Assembly (NCBI GenBank): GCA_017457585.1 | Contig: JAFTHD010000089.1 | Coordinates: forward strand, 1-5,662 | DNA length: 5,662 bases | Direction: 5' to 3' | DNA from: Bacillota bacterium | GTDB lineage: Bacteria; Bacillota_A; Clostridia; Peptostreptococcales; Anaerovoracaceae | Shown: positions 1 through 5,577 of the stretch, piece by piece | Layout of the letters: every line of letters begins with the position of its first letter | How positions within the stretch are numbered: position 1 is the first letter of the stretch | Position numbers and translations under genes: made by a program | The notes under the pieces: generated by a model | Database searches by the model: none | Seen by the model: only the letters and a program-made list of their open reading frames with translations | What the model was told of the DNA's origin: nothing

Positions 1-1031
1 AGAGCAGCAACGATATCATCAATCAGGCAAAGACCGAAGTTGAGAATATACTCAATGAAGGTAAAGAACAGATTGCGAAACAGGAAGAGGAACTGAAGCT
101 GCTCTATGCCGGCGTTGAAACTGAGAAGAATGCAATTAACGAAGAACTGAACGCTTCGAGAAAAGCTGTAGAGGCTGAGAAGATGGCGCTTCAGGCAGAA
201 GTTGAGGCGGAGAGAGAGAAGTGCGGAGCACTTAAGAACAAGTATACCCAGCAGATGAACGCTATGGAAGAAGAGTTCATGGATATCAAGACGAATATCC
301 TGAGAACTGCAGGTAAGATCGACAGCCTTAAGAGCAAACTGGATGACGAGAATGCATACAGCTGGGATATTTCAGAGGAGCAGGATGAAATAGCATTCCC
401 TGAGCCGGAAGACGGAATAGAAGATATTATCCCTGTTGAGAAACTCTTCTCAGAGGAAGAAATTTCAGATGCAGAAACAGACATCAACATCGAACCGGAG
501 ACCCCTGAGGTACCGGAGATCGAAGTCGAAGATATCCCTACTGTTGACGAAATCATTCAGGCAGAAGCGGAAAGCCAGGCACCTGAAGCGGAGCCGGAAG
601 AGCTTGAGGAAGCAGAAGAGGCACCTGAAGCGGAGCCTGAGGAAGAAGTTGAAGCTGCTGAAGAGACTGAGACGGCAGAAGCGGATGCAACGCCAACAGA
701 AATTAAGGTTGAGGATCTCCTGGCAGGCTTGGGTGAAGAGGCCGATGCAGCAGCAAAGGCTCTCGAGGAGGCTGAGGCACAGGCTGCAGCAGATGTTGCA
801 GAAGATATTCCGCAGGTTCCTGAAGCTGCACAGGAAGTTGCTTCTGAAGTGCAGACCGACCTGGGAGACGTCGCTGCAGAAGCAGAAGAGGCAGTTGAGG
901 AACTTGACCTGGAGAAGATCAATTTTGATGATATTGATTTTTCAAGCCTGGACGATGAAGTGGCTGACGCAGCAAGTGCAGCTGAGGAAATTTCATTCGA
1001 AGGCCTCGAAAATCTTTTCAAAGAAGATTAG
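1..1031 (+). CDS. Coiled-coil protein with long acidic Glu/Ala/Pro-rich tail, 5' end missing; possibly DivIVA-like
   Basis: The reading frame is open from the left edge (first whole codon at base 3) to a TAG at 1029-1031, so 342 residues of a longer protein are visible; the ATG at 183 is internal, not the start. Visible residues 1 to about 117 are a charged heptad-like coiled coil rich in Glu, Lys, Ala, Gln and Leu. From about residue 120 to the end the chain becomes extremely acidic, with five Lys and no Arg, and is probably disordered. Short hydrophobic islands interrupt it (VEKLFSEEE, VEDLLAGLGEE, FDDIDFSSLDDE and the C-terminal FEGLENLFKED). The coiled coil resembles the C-terminal parts of DivIVA-family proteins, which organise cell poles and septa at the membrane in Gram-positive bacteria. 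The diagnostic N-terminal DivIVA domain is outside the window, so this name is only a guess. No signal peptide or membrane segment is visible. Coding status is secure, function is not. Confidence 0.85.
   Translation, partial: SSNDIINQAKTEVENILNEGKEQIAKQEEELKLLYAGVETEKNAINEELNASRKAVEAEKMALQAEVEAEREKCGALKNKYTQQMNAMEEEFMDIKTNILRTAGKIDSLKSKLDDENAYSWDISEEQDEIAFPEPEDGIEDIIPVEKLFSEEEISDAETDINIEPETPEVPEIEVEDIPTVDEIIQAEAESQAPEAEPEELEEAEEAPEAEPEEEVEAAEETETAEADATPTEIKVEDLLAGLGEEADAAAKALEEAEAQAAADVAEDIPQVPEAAQEVASEVQTDLGDVAAEAEEAVEELDLEKINFDDIDFSSLDDEVADAASAAEEISFEGLENLFKED
577..637 (+). repeat. Short in-frame direct repeat in the acidic tail (19-base copies, 42-base period)
   Basis: The 19-base string AGGCACCTGAAGCGGAGCC occurs at 577-595 and again, identically, at 619-637. 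The 42-base offset equals 14 codons, so the frame is kept and the peptide APEAEPEE recurs. The unit reads APEAEPEELEEAEE, followed by a degenerate second copy APEAEPEEEVEAAEE. This looks like internal expansion of a low-complexity coding region by slippage or unequal recombination, not a mobile element. Confidence 0.8.
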
Positions 1032-1054
1032 ATTTCACGGCACATACGGCAAGT

Positions 1055-1084
1055 TGAGAGAGCAGGGGAGACTTTGCTCTCTTA
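1055..1084 (+). terminator. Hairpin downstream of the coiled-coil gene, possible weak intrinsic terminator
   Basis: Bases 1057-1064 (AGAGAGCA) pair perfectly with 1075-1082 (TGCTCTCT), and the stem extends by a G-T wobble (1056/1083) and a T-A pair (1055/1084). The loop is the 10 bases 1065-1074. The hairpin starts 23 bases after the stop codon of the first gene and ends 42 bases before the start of the DJ-1 gene. The following bases (TTGATTATT) are T-rich but broken by G and A, so termination could be partial or absent. It may separate the first gene from the DJ-1/PHP pair, or it may be a processing or stability element. Confidence 0.5.
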
Positions 1085-1116
1085 TTGATTATTGAGGAAT
1101 TTCAAGGCGAACACAT

Positions 1117-1121
1117 GGAGG
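1117..1121 (+). promoter_or_regulatory. Shine-Dalgarno site fixing the start of the DJ-1 family gene
   Basis: A GGAGG lies 5 bases upstream of the ATG at 1127. The alternative in-frame ATG at 1115 overlaps this site and has only a weak purine stretch before it. The TTG at 1085 sits directly behind the hairpin with no ribosome binding site. The ATG at 1127 also puts the hydrophobic first beta strand (VYVYLATG) at the N-terminus, as is usual in the family. Confidence 0.8.
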
Positions 1122-1126
1122 AGAAT

Positions 1127-1681
1127 ATGGTTTACGTATACTTAGCAACGGGATTCGAAGAAATTGAAGCGCTTACCGCGGTTGACATTTTGAGAAGAGC
1201 AGGGATCGATGTCCAGACGGTGTCCATAGAAGAGGGGCTTACCGTAAAAGGTGCCCACGGGATCGGCGTTAACGCGGACATAACTTTCGAGCAGGCAGAC
1301 CACGACGGGTGTGAGATGATCGTGCTCCCTGGAGGACTTCCGGGGGCAACCAACTTAGAGGCTCACGATGGTTTAATGAAAAAGGTGGAGGAATTTGCAG
1401 CCTCCGGCAGGAATGTTGCGGCTATCTGCGCATCTCCGGGAGTGGTTCTCGCGCCGCACGGTATTTTGGAGGGCAAAAGAGCCACGGTTTACCCGGGAAT
1501 GGAGGGTGAGCTGACAAAGGGCGGTGCTGCTCCGCAGCCTGACGGTGCCGTGACGGACGGCAATATTATTACAGGCAAAGGTCCCGGGTTTGCGCCGCAG
1601 TTTGCCCTTGCAATCGTTGCAAAGCTGGCAGGAGATGAGGCGGCAGACAAGGTCGCAAAGGGATTCCTCGTATCAAGGTAA
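1127..1681 (+). CDS. DJ-1/PfpI (ThiJ/YajL) family protein
   Basis: This encodes 184 residues, the normal size for a single-domain DJ-1 protein. These are cytoplasmic class I glutamine amidotransferase-like folds linked to oxidative or carbonyl stress; glyoxalase/deglycase activity has been reported for several members and is disputed. The first strand VYVYLATGFEEIEA carries the conserved acidic residue Glu14, equivalent to human DJ-1 Glu18. LPGGLPGATNL (about 67-77) is the oxyanion-region Gly-rich loop. Cys101 in AAICASPGVVLAP is the nucleophile-elbow cysteine, equivalent to DJ-1 Cys106. GKGPG followed by FALAIV near residues 150-164 matches the C-terminal family signature. These features point to the DJ-1/YajL clade and not the PfpI protease or Hsp31 clades. 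The PHP gene starts 15 bases after its stop, so the two are probably co-transcribed, though no functional link is evident. Family assignment is secure; substrate is unknown. Confidence 0.93.
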   Translation: MVYVYLATGFEEIEALTAVDILRRAGIDVQTVSIEEGLTVKGAHGIGVNADITFEQADHDGCEMIVLPGGLPGATNLEAHDGLMKKVEEFAASGRNVAAICASPGVVLAPHGILEGKRATVYPGMEGELTKGGAAPQPDGAVTDGNIITGKGPGFAPQFALAIVAKLAGDEAADKVAKGFLVSR

Positions 1682-1696
1682 GAAAGCAGAGACAGC

Positions 1697-2578
1697 ATGT
1701 GGAAGATCGACTATCACATACACACGAAATATTCAGATGGAGCATCAGAGCCGGGTGAGATCCTCAAGATTGCTGCGGCAAATGAAATGGAAGCCGTTGC
1801 AATCACCGATCACGATGGTATAGACGGACTGGATGAGGCTCTGAGAGAAGGCAGAGCACTTGGCATAAGAGTACTCCCGGGAATCGAGTTTGCCACGGTA
1901 GCAGACGACGGTACCGGCCTCCATATCTTAGGCTACGGATTCGACCACAAAAATGGTGAGCTGAATGACCTGCTTGTTTACATTAGAGAAGAACGGGACA
2001 AGAGGAATGAAAGACTCGTCAAAGCGCTCATGGACAGAGGCATAGCTATTTCCCTTGAGGAACTGATGACGGGAAGGACCAACTTCATCGGTAAGCCTGT
2101 AATCGCCAGGGCGCTTGCGGCCAAAGGCTACGTGGAGAATTGGGAGGATGCCTTTCGGGATGAGAACACCCTTGCCAATCCTGAGATAAAGGCCATACGA
2201 AAGCTGAAGGTGGATTCGGAAGTCGCAGTAAAGGCGATCATCGGAGCCGGAGGCGTCCCTGTTCTCGCTCATCCGATTCAGGCAAAGAAGCGGGAGGAGC
2301 CGGACGACGACAGGTTTTACGAGAAGATGGACGGACTTATCGGAAGGCTCAGAGAGGCAGGCCTTGCAGGACTTGAGTGTTACCATCCGGATCAGGACGA
2401 GAAGCAGACCTTGAAGTTCATCGACATCGCACAAAATCACAAACTGAAGATATCCAGAGGAACGGATTTTCACGGGGAGGACTACCGCTGTCCGAAGCGG
2501 ACTTCGGACTACATAGAATCAGGAAACGCAAGCGGATACGGCGTTTATCCGGAAGACTTTATAAACGTGCTTCTGTAG
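1697..2578 (+). CDS. PHP-domain metal-dependent phosphoesterase, RNase AM (YciV/TrpH)-like
   Basis: This 293-residue protein has the complete polymerase-and-histidinol-phosphatase metal site. The motifs are YHIHTKYSDG (His7, His9, Asp14), ITDHD (Asp38, His39, Asp40), PGIEF (Glu64), LHILGY (His76), LAHP (His192), CYHP (His230) and GTDFH (Asp257, His259). An insertion of about residues 95-175, containing the IGKPVIARAL segment, separates the N- and C-terminal metal ligands, as in the YciV/RNase AM group. Characterised relatives are a 5'-to-3' exoribonuclease that trims rRNA 5' ends in E. coli and phosphatases acting on nucleoside 3',5'-bisphosphates (pAp) or AMP. Which activity applies here cannot be read from sequence. 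It is not a DNA polymerase III alpha subunit, being far too short. The ribosome binding site is weak (AGAAAG, 10 bases from the ATG), so translation may depend on coupling to the DJ-1 gene 15 bases upstream. Likely cytoplasmic; no signal or membrane segment. Confidence 0.92.
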   Translation: MWKIDYHIHTKYSDGASEPGEILKIAAANEMEAVAITDHDGIDGLDEALREGRALGIRVLPGIEFATVADDGTGLHILGYGFDHKNGELNDLLVYIREERDKRNERLVKALMDRGIAISLEELMTGRTNFIGKPVIARALAAKGYVENWEDAFRDENTLANPEIKAIRKLKVDSEVAVKAIIGAGGVPVLAHPIQAKKREEPDDDRFYEKMDGLIGRLREAGLAGLECYHPDQDEKQTLKFIDIAQNHKLKISRGTDFHGEDYRCPKRTSDYIESGNASGYGVYPEDFINVLL

Positions 2579-2583
2579 CCCCT

Positions 2584-2612
2584 TTGCGTTGAAGTAAACA
2601 TCAATTTATGAT
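2584..2612 (+). promoter_or_regulatory. Candidate sigma-A promoter upstream of cysS
   Basis: In the 72-base gap between the PHP gene and cysS, TATGAT (2607-2612) matches five of six bases of the -10 consensus. A poor -35 candidate, TTGCGT (2584-2589), lies 17 bases upstream of it. An alternative pairing is TTGAAG (2589-2594) with TAAACT (2612-2617), also 17 bases apart. Transcription would start near 2619, giving a leader of only about 30 bases that contains the GGAGG at 2642-2646. The gap is visibly richer in A and T than the genes around it. No terminator hairpin is visible after the PHP gene, so read-through into cysS is also possible. Confidence 0.4.
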
Positions 2613-2650
2613 AAACTTAAACCCGTGAAAAAACTAATTTTGGAGGAATT

Positions 2651-4054
2651 ATGAGAATATATAATACGCTCACAAGGAGAAAAGAAGAATTCGTACCGAT
2701 CGAAGAAGGCAAGGTCAAGATGTACGTTTGCGGACCTACCGTGTACAACTACTTCCACATCGGAAATGCAAGGCCTTTCGTCGTATTCGATACCATGAGA
2801 AAGTACCTGGAGTACAGGGGCTATAAGGTAAAGTTCGTGCAGAACTTTACGGACGTGGACGATAAGATCATAAACCGTGCAAAGGAAGAGGGTGTCAGCG
2901 CAGGAGAGGTAAGCGAAAAGTACATCGCAGAGTACTTCAAAGACGCGCAGGCGCTCAACGTGAAGAAGGCCAACGTTCACCCGAAGGTAACGGAGACCAT
3001 GGACGATATCATCAAATTCGTGCAGGATCTCATCGACCTGGGATACGCCTACGAGGTGGACGGTGACGTTTACTACAGGACGAGAAAGTTTGAAGGATAC
3101 GGAAAGCTGAGCGGCAAGAACATCGACGACCTTATCGCCGGTGCGAGAATCGCAGTGGGCGAAAAGAAGGAAGATCCCCTTGACTTCGCACTCTGGAAGG
3201 CGAGAAAGGAAGACAGCGAAATCGCATGGGAAAGCCCTTGGGGAATGGGAAGACCGGGCTGGCACATCGAGTGCTCCACCATGTCGAGAAAGTATCTGGG
3301 CGACACAATCGATATTCACGCAGGCGGAGAGGACCTTCAGTTCCCGCACCACGAGAATGAGATTGCCCAGTCTGAGGCACATAACGGCAAGACCTTTTCA
3401 AACTACTGGATGCACAACGGATATATCAACATTGACGGCGTAAAGATGTCAAAGTCCCTGGGTAACTTCAAAACAGTCAGAGACCTTCTGGAGACCTACG
3501 ATGGAGAAGTCTTAAGATTCCTCATACTCAGCGGGCACTACAGAGGTCCGATTGACTTTAACCCGGATATTCTCACACAGTCCCAGAACGGACTGAAGCG
3601 AATGAGAAATGCCAAGAACAACCTGAAGCATCTGATTGCATCGGGCGAAGGACAGATGACGGAGGCGGAGAAGGAAGCCCTTGCAGGATACGAGCAGTAC
3701 AGGGAGAAGTTCATCAAGGCCATGGACGATGACCTTAACACGGCGGATGCCATCGCTGCAGTATTCGAGCTCATCACAGCGATCAACACCGCTGTCAAGG
3801 ATGGCGCATCCAAGGAATTCGCACAGAAATCTCTCGACTTCCTCATGGAACTTGCAACGGTTCTGGGACTTCTGCAGCAGGAAGTAACGGAGAAGGTGGA
3901 GATAGACCCTGAGCTTCAGGCGCTCATCGATGAGAGGCAGGCTGCAAGGAAGGCGAAGAACTTTGCGAGAGTCGATGAGATAAGAGATCAGCTTAAGGCG
4001 CAGGGCATCACCCTGAAGGATACTCCGCAGGGAGTTCAGGTTGTCAGAGATTAG
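2651..4054 (+). CDS. cysS: Cysteinyl-tRNA synthetase (class I)
   Basis: This encodes cysteine-tRNA ligase, which charges tRNA-Cys with cysteine using ATP in the cytoplasm. At 467 residues it has the usual length. The N-terminus IYNTLTRRKEEF is typical. The catalytic zinc site is visible as Cys27 (YVCGPTVY), Cys208 (WHIECSTMS), His233 and Glu237 (FPHHENEIAQ). The class I signature HIGH appears as HIGN at residues 36-39, a common variant in this family. The KMSKS loop is exact at 265-269, followed by GNF. The FTDVDDKI segment (66-74) and the C-terminal anticodon-binding region, with DERQAARKAKNFARVDEIRD and the terminal DTPQGV, are all intact. GGAGG at 2642-2646 precedes the ATG by 4 bases. Its stop lies one base before the mrnC ATG. 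The upstream gap is too short for a T-box leader, the cysteine-responsive control often found on such genes in Bacillota. Confidence 0.98.
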   Translation: MRIYNTLTRRKEEFVPIEEGKVKMYVCGPTVYNYFHIGNARPFVVFDTMRKYLEYRGYKVKFVQNFTDVDDKIINRAKEEGVSAGEVSEKYIAEYFKDAQALNVKKANVHPKVTETMDDIIKFVQDLIDLGYAYEVDGDVYYRTRKFEGYGKLSGKNIDDLIAGARIAVGEKKEDPLDFALWKARKEDSEIAWESPWGMGRPGWHIECSTMSRKYLGDTIDIHAGGEDLQFPHHENEIAQSEAHNGKTFSNYWMHNGYINIDGVKMSKSLGNFKTVRDLLETYDGEVLRFLILSGHYRGPIDFNPDILTQSQNGLKRMRNAKNNLKHLIASGEGQMTEAEKEALAGYEQYREKFIKAMDDDLNTADAIAAVFELITAINTAVKDGASKEFAQKSLDFLMELATVLGLLQQEVTEKVEIDPELQALIDERQAARKAKNFARVDEIRDQLKAQGITLKDTPQGVQVVRD

Positions 4055-4055
4055 A

Positions 4056-4469
4056 ATGAGTTCCGAAAAGTTATCAAAGAATCCGGCTTCCATAGGCACC
4101 AGCGCCCTTGCATACATGGGTGATGCGGTCTACGAGCAGTACATCAGAGAACATCTCATAGGCCGGGGTGCGGAAGACGTGCATAAGCTTCACATGGAAG
4201 CAACCCATTACGTGAAGGCAGCCTCTCAGGCAAAGGTGATCAAGACCATTTTTGACGACCTTTCCCAGGAGGATCAGACTCTTGTGAAGCGGGCGAGAAA
4301 CAAGAAACCTGTCACGAAGGCAAAAAACGCGGACCCTTTGGACTACCGGTGGGCAACTGCATTTGAAGCCCTCGTAGGGTACAGGTATCTGGCAGGTCAA
4401 AAGGAAGAACTGGACAGTTTAATCGAGAGGGCAATCGATATTTTGGAGCAGAGCGAGGTCGCAAGGTGA
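4056..4469 (+). CDS. mrnC: Mini-ribonuclease III (23S rRNA maturation)
   Basis: The product is a 137-residue RNase III catalytic domain without a double-stranded-RNA-binding domain, which is the hallmark of Mini-III. The Bacillus subtilis enzyme, as a dimer, matures both ends of 23S rRNA with help from ribosomal protein L3. ALAYMGDAVYE holds the metal-binding acidic residues (Asp23, Glu27), and YRWATAFEALVGYRYL holds the second conserved Glu (Glu104). RARNKK (79-84) corresponds to the basic segment KRGRNAK of the Bacillus protein. I chose the ATG at 4056, one base after the cysS stop, because it gives the family's usual N-terminal length; only a weak AGAG (4047-4050) precedes it. An in-frame TTG at 4041 inside cysS has a better-placed AGGGAG (4029-4034) and would add five residues. 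The position directly after cysS is the classical one in Bacillota. The stop overlaps the next gene's GTG. Confidence 0.96.
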   Translation: MSSEKLSKNPASIGTSALAYMGDAVYEQYIREHLIGRGAEDVHKLHMEATHYVKAASQAKVIKTIFDDLSQEDQTLVKRARNKKPVTKAKNADPLDYRWATAFEALVGYRYLAGQKEELDSLIERAIDILEQSEVAR

Positions 4470-4702
4470 AGAGAGTCAATAAACGAGGTAAGGTTACGAA
4501 TAAATCCACCGAGTGGATCTCAGGGTACGTCAGTGCCAACAAGTACACCTCCGAGGAAAACGAAAGGCGAAGGAAGGAACAGGGAATCAAGGAGGAGAAA
4601 GGCCTCAGAAACCTCAAGCCCAACGAAAAGGTATACGTCGCCATCATCGTTCTCGGAGTAATCGGCATTATCATAAAGTACGGCGTACTCAGAATGTTTT
4701 AG
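4466..4702 (+). CDS. Small C-terminally membrane-anchored protein of unknown function
   Basis: I do not recognise this 78-residue protein. It starts at a GTG that overlaps the mrnC stop (GTGA, 4466-4469), with GAGG 7 bases upstream, so translation is probably coupled to mrnC. Residues 1-55 are very hydrophilic and basic, with a Lys/Arg/Glu-rich helical stretch (SEENERRRKEQGIKEEKG, 29-46). Residues 56-70 (VYVAIIVLGVIGIII) form one hydrophobic segment, followed by KYGVLRMF. The arrangement suggests a tail-anchored protein with a cytoplasmic N-terminus; there is no signal peptide or lipobox. Codon use looks like the neighbours, and the 4-base overlap plus the 28-base gap to thyA argue for a real gene. 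It could be a poorly conserved lineage-specific protein. Any link to RNA maturation or dTMP synthesis would be inferred from position only. Confidence 0.8.
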   Translation: MKRVNKRGKVTNKSTEWISGYVSANKYTSEENERRRKEQGIKEEKGLRNLKPNEKVYVAIIVLGVIGIIIKYGVLRMF

Positions 4703-4730
4703 CGGATTAGCAGCAGAGGAAGGAATAGGA

Positions 4731-5561
4731 ATGAGCAAAGCAGACCAGCTATTCGTAAATATGTGTTCCGACATCATAGAAAACGGTTTTTCAAGCGAAG
4801 GACAGGTTGTGAGGGCCAAGTGGGAGGACGGAACACCGGCTCACACCATAAAGAAGTTCGGCGTTGTAAACAGGTACGACCTTTCGGAGGAGTTTCCGGC
4901 GCTCACTTTGAGACCGACGGCGATCAAGTCCTGCGTTGACGAAATCCTTTGGATATGGCAGAAGAAGTCAAACGACATCAAAGACCTGTCCACCCGCATC
5001 TGGGATTCGTGGTCAGGCGAAGACGGGACCATCGGCAAAGCCTACGGGTATCAGATGGGCGTCAAGTACAAGTTCCCTCACGGCGAGATGGACCAGGTGG
5101 ACAACGTGCTCTGGCAGCTTAAGAACACGCCGTATTCCAGAAGGATCATGACGAACATGTACAACTTCTCCGATCTTACGGAGATGGGCCTTGAGCCGTG
5201 CGCATACAGCATGACGTTTAACGTGACGGGCAACAAGCTGAACGCCATTTTGAATCAGAGATCGCAGGATATACTGACGGCCAATAACTGGAACGTTGTT
5301 CAGTACGCTGTGCTCACCCACATGTTTGCGCAGGTATCCGGACTTCAGGTGGGAGAACTGGTGCATGTGATTTCCGACGCGCACATTTACGACAGACACG
5401 TGGACATCGTAAAGGAACTCATCACGAGACCGCAGTATCCTGCACCGAAATTCAGCCTCAATCCTGAGATAACAAACTTCTACGACTTTACACTTGAAGA
5501 CATCAGGATCGACGACTATCAGAAGAATCCTCAGGTTAAGAACATACCTGTGGCAGTTTAG
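4731..5561 (+). CDS. thyA: Thymidylate synthase (ThyA, folate-dependent)
   Basis: The enzyme converts dUMP and 5,10-methylenetetrahydrofolate to dTMP and dihydrofolate, acting as a cytoplasmic dimer. The 276 residues contain all main elements. Arg28 lies in the phosphate-binding loop. KSCVDEILWIWQ carries the conserved Glu71. Arg137-Arg138 (SRR) reach into the partner's active site. Cys157 in LEPCAYSMTF is the nucleophile, and QRSQD (176-180) binds dUMP. Asn188, and His218 and Tyr220 in HIYDRH, match conserved positions; the chain ends in the typical PVAV. Two regions depart from the E. coli pattern: PCAYSMTF replaces PCHxxxQF, and LTANNWN replaces LGxPFN. The overall form (DSWSGEDGTIGKAYG, NPEITNFYDFT) resembles Bacillus subtilis ThyA and its phage phi3T relative more than ThyB. 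The AAGGA at 4720-4724 lies 6 bases before the ATG. The next gene, 16 bases on, is folA, which recycles the dihydrofolate produced. Confidence 0.97.
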   Translation: MSKADQLFVNMCSDIIENGFSSEGQVVRAKWEDGTPAHTIKKFGVVNRYDLSEEFPALTLRPTAIKSCVDEILWIWQKKSNDIKDLSTRIWDSWSGEDGTIGKAYGYQMGVKYKFPHGEMDQVDNVLWQLKNTPYSRRIMTNMYNFSDLTEMGLEPCAYSMTFNVTGNKLNAILNQRSQDILTANNWNVVQYAVLTHMFAQVSGLQVGELVHVISDAHIYDRHVDIVKELITRPQYPAPKFSLNPEITNFYDFTLEDIRIDDYQKNPQVKNIPVAV

Positions 5562-5577
5562 ACGGAGGACAGCGCAT

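Noticed and set aside
183..185. ATG at 183 as start of the first gene
   Set aside because: The frame is open to the window edge and the 60 upstream codons continue the same coiled-coil pattern; no ribosome binding site stands out before 183.
577..637. CRISPR-like direct repeats
   Set aside because: There are only two copies, they are short, and they lie in frame within a coding region of low complexity.
557..1021. 154-residue minus-strand open frame, Ser/Ala-rich
   Set aside because: It is the reverse-complement shadow of the Glu/Ala-rich tail (GAA and GCA codons read as TTC and TGC/Ser-type codons). It has low complexity and no ribosome binding site.
436..1095. 219-residue plus-strand open frame rich in Arg, Lys, Leu and Gln
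   Set aside because: This is an out-of-frame reading of the same GAA/GCA/GAG-rich coding repeat. The frame ending at 1031 has sensible composition and continues a coiled coil from upstream.
1085..1126. Longer N-terminus of the DJ-1 protein starting at TTG 1085 or ATG 1115
   Set aside because: The TTG has no ribosome binding site and abuts the hairpin. The ATG at 1115 overlaps the GGAGG that serves the ATG at 1127. The added residues do not fit the family N-terminus.
2606..3382. 258-residue minus-strand open frame opposite cysS
   Set aside because: It lies entirely antisense to a complete cysteinyl-tRNA synthetase, its composition is atypical (Val, Leu, Cys, His, Arg-rich), and it shows no recognisable domain.
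3512..4117. 201-residue minus-strand open frame across the end of cysS and start of mrnC
   Set aside because: It overlaps two confident genes antisense and has no domain or start signal.
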